Source of the DNA: Gonapodya sp. JEL0774
Taxonomy: Eukaryota; Monoblepharomycota; Monoblepharidomycetes; Monoblepharidales; Gonapodyaceae
DNA: 17,138 nt
Direction: 5' to 3'
Assembly (NCBI GenBank): GCA_027604505.1
Contig: JADIIX010000264.1
Span: forward strand, 1-17,138
This document shows, piece by piece, positions 9,101-17,138 of the stretch. Every line of letters begins with the position of its first letter. The first letter of the stretch is position 1. The notes beneath the pieces are model-generated. The model did not search any database, was not told the origin of the DNA, and saw only the letters and a list, made by a program, of their open reading frames with translations. Both the position numbers and the translations under genes were made by a program.

Positions 9101-10112
9101 TTCAGGGTCACATGCAATGTGATCAACTACCGTCCCGGAATGTACATCCCAGCAGCTAATGGATCCATCCGTGCGAGCAGCGATGAGCCGCTCTCGCTCC
9201 ATCCCCATAAAGTTCGATGCGGTGTTGAGTGTCATTGAGCGAATCGAGCAGGGATGTCGCATAATCGATGATGTGATGATACCTGAGAATCGCCAGACGC
9301 CAGGGACAACATATTAGGTGGAACAGATCAATAGACCATGCCGAACGACAATAATTGGAATGTTCGTCGAACGCGTACCTTTCCTCCAATTCCACACGAG
9401 AATCACCCCGTCATCAGCGCAGGAGAAGAGACGCTCACCATCCTGCGAAAATTTCACTTCATACACAGCACCTGTTCGGTCCGTGGTGGATGCTGCAGCA
9501 CCACCACTACGGCTTTGGGGTCGATGTAGCTGACCTCTTTCCATCGAGGAACCCGAAGATCCTTCAAAGACTCGCTCAGTGGATTGTTGTCTTATGTTCC
9601 AAACCACAATTTTGCCAGTAGCATCGCAGGTAGCAAGGTATATGCCAAGCTGGGCGTGACAGAAAGCTGCTCCGAGGACATTCGCTCGGTGGATGCCACC
9701 AGACGGTCTCCCCAGTCGGGCAATTATAGAGCAGCTCGAAAGACTCCAAACAATCGTAAGTGTCCCCGTGCAAGTAGCGAGAGTTGGATATGGACGAGCA
9801 CGCATACAGACATCGAGAGCGGTAATGGAGGGGGTCTCTTCGTTTTCGAGGGTGAGACATTGCTTCAGGGAGGCCACAATGTTACGACGCCCAGCAATGC
9901 GAACATTGGTTCCGGATTTCGAGGAGTCAGCGACTATCACCAAACATTGTAAAACAGACTGAGAAGACTTTCATTGTGCAACGAACTCAGCAAATCAATA
10001 TGTCACCTCGCAGTCCCATGTTTCGATTATTACCGGCACTCAGACCATCCCCACTCTGAATGTTTTGTATCTTTCTCTGAAAGCTGGTGTGGCTGCGGAT
10101 CGTGGAGCGCAT
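6170..10112 (-). CDS. Large WD40-repeat protein of unrecognised family, about ten exons, about 1079 aa
   Basis: Modelled exons: 10112-10007, 9933-9379, 9282-9099, 8937-8754, 8660-7682, 7616-7486, 7429-7024, 6961-6861, 6805-6768, 6725-6170. Phases all agree. At least six WD40-like blades are visible: residues about 71-100 (TLATCTGTLTIVWSL), 117-149 (YLATCDATGKIVVWNI), 189-218 (LFSCADDGVILVWNW), 229-267 (AARTDGSISCWDV), 297-328 (LLVTGSMDCTCKVWNV) and 419-467 (FSGSLDSTLRLWSA). A propeller of six or seven blades is likely. After it come a low-complexity linker, a helical segment (DLRKLISHGLILPTFLNDLL), another (SPHDLLSALATKSYSAHVLY), an acidic stretch (SSEGEED) and a basic, probably disordered tail. 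WD40 propellers are usually protein-binding platforms; I cannot assign a partner. Weak points are the exon 3/4 intron (161 bp, GC donor), the exon 4/5 acceptor, the 42-bp last intron and the C-terminus. The gene is divergent from the coiled-coil gene, 96 bp away. Confidence 0.75.
8938..9098 (-). other. Probable GC-AG intron in the WD40 gene
   Basis: The donor AAAG|GCAAGT is the classic GC-intron consensus, and with acceptor CTCACAG it links two WD40 blades in phase (phase 2). At 161 bp it is about twice the usual length here. A GTCTGT donor at 9083 would also keep the phase and add five residues, so the exact donor is open. Confidence 0.45.
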
Positions 10113-10208
10113 TTAATGCTGTATTTGGGATCCACAGACCAACTGGGACAGGGCTGCTGTGGTCTGTAGTCAACCAGGACACCGCTAAGATCTGTTCTGT
10201 GTGCTTCA
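10113..10208. promoter_or_regulatory. Short divergent promoter with an 8-bp inverted repeat
   Basis: Ninety-six bases separate the modelled start codons of the WD40 gene (minus) and the coiled-coil gene (plus). Near the middle lies a perfect inverted repeat, ACAGACCA at 10134-10141 and TGGTCTGT at 10160-10167, with an 18-base spacer. It could be a dimeric transcription-factor site that controls both genes. No TATA box is seen. The WD40 start is inferred from splicing; an alternative upstream ATG at 10227 would overlap the other gene. Confidence 0.5.
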
Positions 10209-13200
10209 ATGGACGGGCTTGGATCAAAGGCGGATTCGGAGCTTCTTCACCAGCTATTCAGAGAGAATAATGAGCTGCGGGCCCAGTTTAACGTGCTATC
10301 AAGGGAAGTGAGTGGCCCAGAGCGCAGAGTTTTCCTTACTCCCATAATGTCAGTCCCCCATTTTATAGCTATACAACAAGTCAGTGTTGTACGACGACAC
10401 TCTCGAGGAGTTGAGAGTTCTCAAGCAGAAACTAGAGCAACAGGGTAGCACCGATCAAGCGAGACCGATTACCTCGGCGTCGGTGAGTGTTGAAGAAATA
10501 GAAGTCCACAAATCAGCGTCATCTGTTGCTAAATGATGTAGTATCTGGGAGCAATGGTGAATGCTACGCCAAATATTGTTGCGAGCAAACTGGTTAAGGG
10601 AATGGTTGAAACCTGTGTGATTTGATCCCTGGAACTGCTCTCTCAGTTGACGTTCCAATATCCAGGAACGATTTTCAAAACGACTTTTGATGTGAAATTT
10701 ACTTCTTCCGATGGCATAGGAAAAGCCATCAAAGAGGCCCACCAGCACATCGGCGAACAGTAACCTTGGGCTTGCATCACTGTCCAAACAGCTTGAAGAA
10801 GCTCTCCTTATCCTCGACCGCCGAAATAATGAAATTAGTCAGCTTCGGGATGAATTGGACGCATCCAAGGCTGTAGTCCTTCAACATCAACTAAATTCCG
10901 ACCAGGCTGAACGTGAGATTCGGGATTTAGAGGAACAGGTGGCAACTCTGAAACGCGAACAAGGAGAGATGATGGTGATACGCGCGATGAACGAAACTGA
11001 ATCTGAAGAGGATGAAATGTTTGTGGGACAAAATGGAGAACACCGAGACAGTGTAGGAATTGTTCACAAAAAGAAATTGTTGAAGTCTAAGCCTCAATCA
11101 GACGATCAGGCCGCCGCACTGACGAAGCTTAGAGCAGAGCTGAGCGAGAGTGAAGAGACAATTCGTATCCTTCGAAAGCAAGTGGTTGAAGTAGTCTCGG
11201 ATGCAAACACTCGACATAACGAACTGCAAGGGGAACTACAAGGCATGGAAGCTGTACGTCGTAGTCTCTTGTATCATTCCTTGGGATTTTCCTTACGAAC
11301 CACGACCATGTTTACTATCTTCATCAAGCTTATTGACTCCGTCCGCAACGATTATGCGGCGTTCATTAATACGACTCGCTTGGAGCATGAAACGTACAAG
11401 TCAACACAGGCCGCACAATACGCCGGCCTCAAATCCCAACTCGAAGCACACCGGGCTGCGGACTTTGCGGAGAGAAAACGCTTGACAAAAGAATATGAAG
11501 GGGTTCTGTACAGCATACAGGCAGAGTTCGAGGAGTATCGAACGATTTCCGAGTTTCTTTTCAACACTGAGATCGCCAAATTGGAAGAGGAAATCTCGTC
11601 TCAGGCGTCGAGATACGAGCAGGAAATCTTGTACGTCCTCCGTACCCCGAAATTTAATTTCTAGATTTCAATTCGATCTGATTATCAGATACGTGATTCA
11701 GGCGAAGGACAAGTTTTACGCCGATATGATGGTCGCAAAGGACGCCAAGATCATGAACTTAATTGAAGGCTCGGATTTGCAAACGCTGATGCAAAAGCAT
11801 GAAGTGGTGAGATAGTTTACTATGGCTATATGAAACTGAAAATGCAACTTTCGGTCCTGGGAACGAACCAGGACATGGACAATCTTCGTCGCGACCACAT
11901 ACGAGAACTCGAACGTTTGAAGTCGGATCAGGAGTCTGAGGCCAAGTCTCTCATACAACTTCTACAGCGACAAAATTCGTCCCTTGAAAACAAGTGTGAG
12001 AAACTCCAAGCGCACATCAAGAACCTTGAGACACGGATAAAGGAATCGCAGAACCTCCTCGAAATCAAAGCGAAACATTTTGCGGAGCGAGAAGAGAACT
12101 GGGTTAAGCGAGAGAGAGAATATGAGGGGAAAGTCTCGGAGTTATTGGAAAGAAACATCGCTCTTGTGCGAGAGAAGGAACACCTCCGCCATAAGGTGAT
12201 CCGCTTAAATTTGGATGCAAAGGGAGAGGCTGGTAATGGCATCGATAGCATGTTAAAGAGGATATCTAGGGTGAGTGTTAGTGTTTACATCCATTTTGCC
12301 ACAGAGAACTTAATCCGACCAACCTCAATCGCCGTAGGACACAATTGATTTACAGTCTCAATATACAGAGCTCTCCATCAAATACGAAGATGCCACAAAA
12401 GAGTTGCTAGATGTGTCAAAGAAAGTCAAGGAGAAAGAGCGGTTCATAACGTATCTGGAGAAAGAAGTTGCAAGACGGAATGATGAATATGTCAACATGG
12501 TGAGACTATCGTGTTCCAGCTCGTCATGATCGTGGCAAAGACGTTTCTCTCTTTTAGACGCAAACTTTTGAGCACTTTTTGTCGAGTCGCGCTCGTGCTG
12601 CCCGGCGGGACAGGGCGAAACACCTTCAGGCATTGCAACACAGCAATCACTCCGCAGCATCAAGCACCCGTGAAACTTTATACCCAGGGCCCGGTCAGAC
12701 TTCTCCCCTGACTAATGTAGTCCGTAATCCACGAGATCCCAAACTCGATCTATTTAATCAAGGGAAAGTGGTTAAGATTCATGTCCCGGAAGTCAGTGAT
12801 GGAAAATCACTACTTGGTCCCCTGGAAGTATCGGAGATCTCGCCTACGACACCAAAATTCAGACGCTCGAGCTCAGTTGGCAACCAAAAGTCGATGGTTG
12901 GGGTTTCTGGAGTCAACGGTATTGACAAGAAGCAAGCGGAAGTGGAAGAAATGGAGAGAATGGAGCTAGAAAGAGGATTCGCGTAAGTGTAGCGGCAGTT
13001 ACCATACTCTACGTTTCGTGACTGCGGTAATTTGCCTTTGTTTACCTCAAAGATATCTTCGGCGGTTCAAGACTCTGAGCCGTGCGTTCACCACCGGAGA
13101 GTTCCGCCGTGTGAACTACATGTCCGAGCTCGATGGGACTGGTGTCACCTCAGCCGATGCTCCAGGCCCCTGGACGATGATCTCCCTTTATTCAAAACTG

Positions 13201-13476
13201 AGAGAAACAGCGAATCATGAAACTGCGGAGGGGAGTCACTTGTACGGAGAATCACCACAGGAACAGAGATTCAGGAATATGACCGCTCTGGCATCCGGTG
13301 CTGTCAACGAAAGTAATCGTGGTCCGCAACTTCAATCCCATTCCGGGGGAAAAGACGCATTTGGGGTGCTTGTCAAGCCGACATTGTATGTGCCAGGAGA
13401 AAAGCAGTCCCGACGCGAAGGATCAGCACCCGTGGGTTTTGCGTATTGTGGCGCGTTGATTCTAGCGTCATCATAA
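10209..13476 (+). CDS. Long coiled-coil protein of unrecognised family, ten or eleven exons, about 877 aa
   Basis: Modelled exons: 10209-10307, 10369-10482, (10542-10616, doubtful), 10720-11253, 11329-11630, 11689-11806, 11872-12270, 12356-12499, 12558-12982, 13053-13476. All are in phase with good GT/AG sites. The protein opens with MDGLGSKADSELLHQLF. It then runs as long charged heptad segments rich in E, K, L, Q and R, for example SKQLEEALLILDRRNNEIS, LKREQGEMM and LEKEVARRNDEYVNM. An acidic patch (ESEEDEMF) interrupts the first coil. After about residue 590 the helix gives way to a Ser/Pro-rich stretch (SEISPTTPKFRRSSS), then a compact block YLRRFKTLSRAFTTGEFRR and a Gly/Ser-rich tail ending ILASS. 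Such proteins commonly act as cytoskeletal, centrosomal/basal-body or Golgi scaffolds. That is family-level inference only; I do not recognise an ortholog. No signal peptide or membrane segment is seen. Confidence 0.8.
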
Positions 13477-13840
13477 CCGGCCGATGATAATTTAGAGAAA
13501 GAGTGATTTCGTGTTGGGGCAAGTGCGGGTATACCCAAATGACCCTGATGGACGCCAGAACCTCGCAACATTCGTCCCTGCAACTAACCCAACCAAAACA
13601 TTACATACAGTGCGAAGAGTAAGTTTTGAGCTTGTCTTTGGTTTGAGTTGTTGCACGGCCAACCTGCAGTTTATTATCGAAAGGCGCGTGCTATACAAAA
13701 TGCAGGAAAACCCCAGGATCTTGTTGCTATCGGCATGTCCACAAAAGCACCACCTCTCCCAGTACCAGTCGGTGTAACTGAGTCTAGTAGTCCACGGTGA
13801 TTGAATCAATGTTGCAAATGTGTCAATGCTTCCCATAGTC
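13477..13840. other. Intergenic region between convergent genes
   Basis: These 364 bp hold the 3' flanks of the coiled-coil gene (plus) and the dCMP deaminase gene (minus). Open frames on both strands show no recognisable motif and no matching splice structure. No RNA gene, repeat or strong hairpin was seen. It is longer than the other spacers of this window, so a small non-coding transcript cannot be excluded. Confidence 0.5.
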
Positions 13841-15027
13841 CTACCAACCCAAGCGAGCCTCCAATGCCCAATATCGTTTGCCGCCTTTCACTTCGGCACT
13901 ACCAAGAGATCCGTCTTCGTCAATCCAAAAGGACTCTTCTGGAATTTCGTGTCGTCGCAACGCAACACCGGCTTCCCTGAACAAAGTCCGAGTCATCTCG
14001 TCCATTTTGTACTCTTGAGCATAAACCACTTCGTTTACCCCAACTTGTACAATTTTCTTAGCACATCCCAAACACGGACACGTATTACAGTACAGGGTTG
14101 TACCTGCATCACCCGAGGGTCTAGACTCAGTCCGCTCTCTGCCTGCTTCCAGGAGGGCATTCTCTTCAGCGTGCAGGCAAAGACATGTATCCAGTCCTGC
14201 TCCGGATTCCATGTTAGAGCTATTGCAACGTGCGCATCCACCTTCATTGCAATTTCGAACTCCTCGGGGCGTACCGTTGTAACCAGTTGCGATAACACGT
14301 TGGTTGCGCACGACGATGCATCCGACACGACGTTTCATGCAGTTAGATCTTCGAGCAGCCAGGTAAGACAAAAGCATAAAGTACGTGTCCCAACCAGGGC
14401 GCAGGCGGTCAGGATCTGATACACCGAGGTTCATCTTCAGCAGTCAAACCCCAATGGAAAAGGAACCACCCACTCACTGGCTATATTCAACTCCTGGAGA
14501 TGATTAATGAAAGCATCACTGCTCGAAGTTGTATTGAGAATACGTAAATCGGCTCCATGGAGAATCCTGTGTATGTTGACAAACTCTCGATCGTCCCATT
14601 TGACAAAGTCCTCCAAAGAAAATTCATCGCTGTTCTGAACCCTCCTACTGAATCGAATATAGCGTAAGCCCACTGGAGCGTCCACACCAACGAGGAGGAA
14701 AAAGGGTCTTCTCCGAAAAGCATCGAGTTCGTCAACATTTCGTATCGAATCCAGCACGAAGTTTCGCTTCCAATTGTCATCGGCCATCACATAATTTATG
14801 ACGTCAGACGCTGTACGAAATACTTGGTACGATGCTTGGCCGCCGCCATCTCCGGGTTGATTGGCTTGGTAACGATCATTCGCTACCGCTGCTGATTCTG
14901 AATGACCACCGTCGTTCGCTGACACAGAGGGCCTCAACACGAGCCGCTCGAATCTGAATCGATCGACGAGGAATTCGGTGATGGTCGTTTTTCCAGAACA
15001 GATAGGCCCACAAATGGCAATCAACAT
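13841..15027 (-). CDS. DCD1: Deoxycytidylate (dCMP) deaminase with N-terminal P-loop kinase-like domain, two exons, 374 aa
   Basis: It converts dCMP to dUMP and so feeds dTMP synthesis; the enzyme is usually allosteric (dCTP on, dTTP off). Exons are 15027-14478 and 14415-13841, joined by a 62-bp GTGAGT...ATCAG intron in phase 1. Residues 1-183 form a dephospho-CoA-kinase-like P-loop domain, with Walker A GPICSGKTT at 7-15 still intact. From residue 185 (PDRLRPGWDTYFM) the deaminase domain begins. It carries the catalytic zinc site HAEEN (H265, E267) and PCLGC (C298, C301), the GYNGTPRG motif, and the extra cysteines of the second zinc site (EGGCARC). Yeast Dcd1 is about 312 aa with a degenerate N-terminal region, and fungal orthologs share the fused layout. 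I chose the ATG at 15027 because fungal proteins begin MLI at the first beta strand; an in-frame ATG lies 36 bases upstream. It runs in tandem behind SEC63. Confidence 0.93.
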
Positions 15028-15126
15028 TGATGAGAGTAAAATACATGATACCACTCTTCCCACATGAGCCAGAAAATGTAGGGTAGAATGTATTCAGTTC
15101 CTCACCCCATAACATGCATACATCAA
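15028..15126. promoter_or_regulatory. Spacer between SEC63 3' end and deaminase start
   Basis: Ninety-nine bases separate the SEC63 stop (15127) from the deaminase ATG (15027) on the minus strand. Both the SEC63 terminator and the deaminase promoter must sit here or extend into the neighbours. No clear signal was picked out. Confidence 0.4.
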
Positions 15127-17138
15127 TCAATCTTCATCCGAGGAATCGTCTTCGTCGTCCTCTTCAGGCTTTGCACCCCCAACAATCTCTCGCTTCATCT
15201 GCGCCAGCTCCTTCTTGGCAGCGGTAAAAGCACCAGCAAGCGTGTCCTCATCAGGTTCGCTGTGGAGGAATATGCAGAATCAGGATACGACGCTATGAAA
15301 TACAAAAGGAGAGACAACAAACCTGATGTCGTCATCATCTGGGTCGTCCAAATCCGGAAGCGGCTCCTGCACAACGAGCTGCAACGACATCGTCGAAATA
15401 GTTATGTACTCGGAGACAACGCTTTTCGATGATCAACTCATACCTTCACGTCCTTGAATACATCTGCGCCGACCCAGCTATCTGACTTAATCCACATGAC
15501 GAACTGGTACACGCCGACCTTGGGCGGTGCTCGAAACTGAATTTTCACAACTTTTGGCTTTCCTTCGACAACATCTGTTACTTTGGAGACAGTGAGGAGG
15601 GGTATTTGATTGTTTGCTCCCCGAAATCCAAAGACAATCCACCAGCCAGGCCGCTTTTCCTGTAACCAATCACATGTTGGTTGGCTTAAACGCGCGACAA
15701 AAGGAGACCGCTTAAGCTTCGCAGCAAGTGAGCGTTCTTACTCACTGCAGGATAAAATGGCGCGTGGACTGGTTCAGACGAGTTTTTGTTGGACTCCCAC
15801 CACTTCCGCGCCCTATCCGCTTCCTCTTCCTCTTCGGACAATTTGGAAGCATGACCTGGGGAACTTTCCCCGTCCTTTTTCTCCTCCGCCTTGTCTCCGT
15901 TCTTCGCCGACTCCGCTGCAGCGGCCGCAGCGGCTGCCGCAGCCTTGTTCTTCTTATTCTTACGATCTTGCGCACCACTCGTCTTGCTCACCGCCGGAGC
16001 CTTGTCTTCGGAAGAAGATTTCGCGTCCTCGGGTGTCGCCGCTTCACCATCTCCGTGCGCTTGAGTGACCTCACCGCTGCTCCCAGAGGTCTCCAACGTA
16101 GAAATCTCTGGCTTCTGGGCGATGGCAGACAAGTTCTCTCCCTCAGCTTTGCGCGTAGTGTAGTTGATTCGCACAAACAGTGTCACAAAACTTTCCGGCA
16201 TGACACGCTCCTCGTTGATGACCTTGGCCTCCGCGGAAAGCACCTCGAGCACGGGGAACGTCTGGGCGACCAACATGGAGCACCGGTATTGCTCCGGAGT
16301 AAGTGACCGAAGGATAGACTGTCGATCGTCAGCACGTATTTCCAACAGCTGGGTGATGGTTCTCACGTCACGCTGAGGCAGGCAACGGCAGGTGACACAA
16401 CAGCGTTAATAATCTTCAAGAAACGGGGATTGAGAACCCCTACGATTAACCGTAACCCACCTTCTTCGTTTTTGTATGCTTGAGCACCTCCCGATCCACA
16501 TACGGCAATTGCAAGAGCGGACTCTGGTGTATCCACATCGCCTGCACCACACACTGTCCCAGCTCTATAATCGCAATCACGTTCCCCGTCAAGGGATAAT
16601 TCGCCGCCGTAATCTGCAACATAGCGCCCAGCAAGTGCAACGACTTCTCCACCACGAGCCTCCTCTCGACCTCCCACCGCTGCTCCATCGCACTGTCGGA
16701 AAACTTGACGCGGGCGAAATGCGCGTACATGAGCAGTAACACCTTCCACCACGTGGTGTCCTCCAGTGGCGCGTTGAAGGGGAGCTTCTTGGGCTTCTCC
16801 AGACGCTCCCCTGTGCGGTCGTCGAACCCGTCCCTGACCACCGTGTACAGCTTGGAAAGCTCCTCGGGTGTGCTGGGCGAGAGGCCCTTGACGATGGTGC
16901 CGTCGGGCATGGGGAACTCAGGCAGCTTCCACTCGAAAGCGAGCGAGAGGATCTCCAGGAGGAGGGTGATCTTGGGGTTCTCGACCCGTAGGGCGGCTTT
17001 GAAAAAGTCGTTGGTTTTGTGGAGGACGCGGGTCGGCGCATAATCTTTGGCGGAACTCCACCAGCGGGACTTTTTTGCGTCGAGGTTCGAGCAGATGTGT
17101 ATGATGACGCAGGGGGGGGGGGGGGGGGGGGGGGTGTG
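15127..17138 (-). CDS. SEC63: Sec63, ER translocation subunit; C-terminal part, 5' end cut off
   Basis: Sec63 is an ER membrane J-protein that joins Sec61/Sec62 and recruits BiP for post-translational import. The N-terminal membrane spans and J domain lie beyond the right edge. Exons: (17138 or nearby)-16461, 16372-15746, 15659-15444, 15378-15323, 15259-15127, phases consistent; about 560 residues are in the window. Visible are the cytosolic Brl/Sec63 helical part (PEELSKLYTVVRDGFDDR, then PLLQLPYVDREVLKH) and ILRSLTPEQYRCSML. Next comes a low-complexity insert with ten alanines (15915-15944) and Lys/Glu runs, then HAPFYPA joined to EKRPGWWIVFGF. The beta-sandwich (FN3-like) domain ends SDSWVGADVFKDVKV. 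The tail is acidic (LPDLDDPDDDDI, ending EEDDEDDSSDED), which in yeast is the Sec62-binding, CK2-phosphorylated end. The mixed alanine codons argue against recent repeat slippage. Confidence 0.9.
17112..17134. repeat. Run of 23 G next to the window end
   Basis: An unbroken G23 run is followed by only TGTG. On the minus strand it would read as C23, that is a proline run, just before recognisable SEC63 coding sequence (WWSSAKDY). Homopolymers this long often mark collapsed or failed assembly, so the very edge, and the SEC63 reading frame across it, should not be trusted. Confidence 0.8.

Noticed and set aside
10030-10227. WD40 gene start at the upstream ATG (10227), MIQARPLKHTEQ
   Set aside because: That frame cannot be joined in phase to the next exon with the available splice sites and would overlap the start of the coiled-coil gene. 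The ATG at 10112 gives a clean phase-1 junction.
13492-13836. 114-codon open frame on the minus strand between the convergent genes
   Set aside because: No motif, no sensible start context and no match to the intron pattern; likely chance.
14416-14477. Two separate minus-strand genes, a P-loop kinase and a dCMP deaminase, with stop TGA at 14437 and ATG at 14434
   Set aside because: A 62-bp GTGAGT...CAG intron removes the stop and joins both frames in phase to give the fused protein known from fungi, with the family sequence PDRLRP following directly.
15610-16306. Long plus-strand open frames opposite SEC63
   Set aside because: They mirror the low-complexity Ala/Glu/Lys-rich SEC63 exon on the other strand; the real gene is confirmed by splicing and motifs.
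1-17138. tRNA, rRNA, CRISPR arrays, bacterial operon signals or riboswitches
   Set aside because: None were recognised on either strand; the spliceosomal intron structure throughout shows a eukaryotic nuclear region.

Overview
The window looks like nuclear DNA of a fungus. Five intron-rich protein genes are packed closely together. Nearly all introns are 55-105 bp, with GT/AG ends (two look like GC-AG) and CTAAC- or CTGAC-like branch sites in several. The gene content is eukaryotic and fungal in style: a Rho-family GTPase with a CaaX box, Sec63, and a dCMP deaminase fused to an N-terminal P-loop kinase-like domain. I cannot place it more precisely. A basidiomycete or an early-diverging (zoosporic) lineage would both fit.

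Layout. 1-3671: remains of a Ty1/copia LTR retrotransposon in two back-to-back parts. The protease/integrase part reads leftward (1 to about 1257) and the reverse transcriptase/RNase H part reads rightward (about 1530 to 3300). The right part ends in a polypurine tract and a clean 274-bp LTR with a 7-bp terminal inverted repeat. 3748-5015 (-): complete aldo-keto reductase, eight exons, 274 aa. 5016-5154: divergent promoter. 5155-6108 (+): Rho-family GTPase, five exons, 229 aa, with a 50-residue N-terminal extension and apparently no Rho insert helix. 6170-10112 (-): large WD40-repeat protein of unrecognised family, about ten exons. 10113-10208: 96-bp divergent promoter with an 8-bp inverted repeat. 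10209-13476 (+): long coiled-coil protein of unrecognised family, about ten or eleven exons. 13477-13840: no gene seen. 13841-15027 (-): dCMP deaminase with a P-loop domain, two exons. 15127-17138 (-): 3' part of SEC63, entering from the right edge. A run of 23 G sits four bases from that edge.

How the genes relate. This is ordinary fungal clustering: two divergent pairs (reductase/Rho and WD40/coiled-coil), two convergent junctions (Rho/WD40 and coiled-coil/deaminase) and one tandem pair (SEC63 then deaminase). No shared pathway is obvious. The WD40/coiled-coil pair, with its very short shared promoter and two unrecognised products, is the best candidate for functionally linked, undescribed genes. 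Exon structures were built by hand from reading-frame phase and splice signals. They are strong for the reductase, Rho, deaminase and SEC63 genes and weaker for parts of the WD40 and coiled-coil genes.
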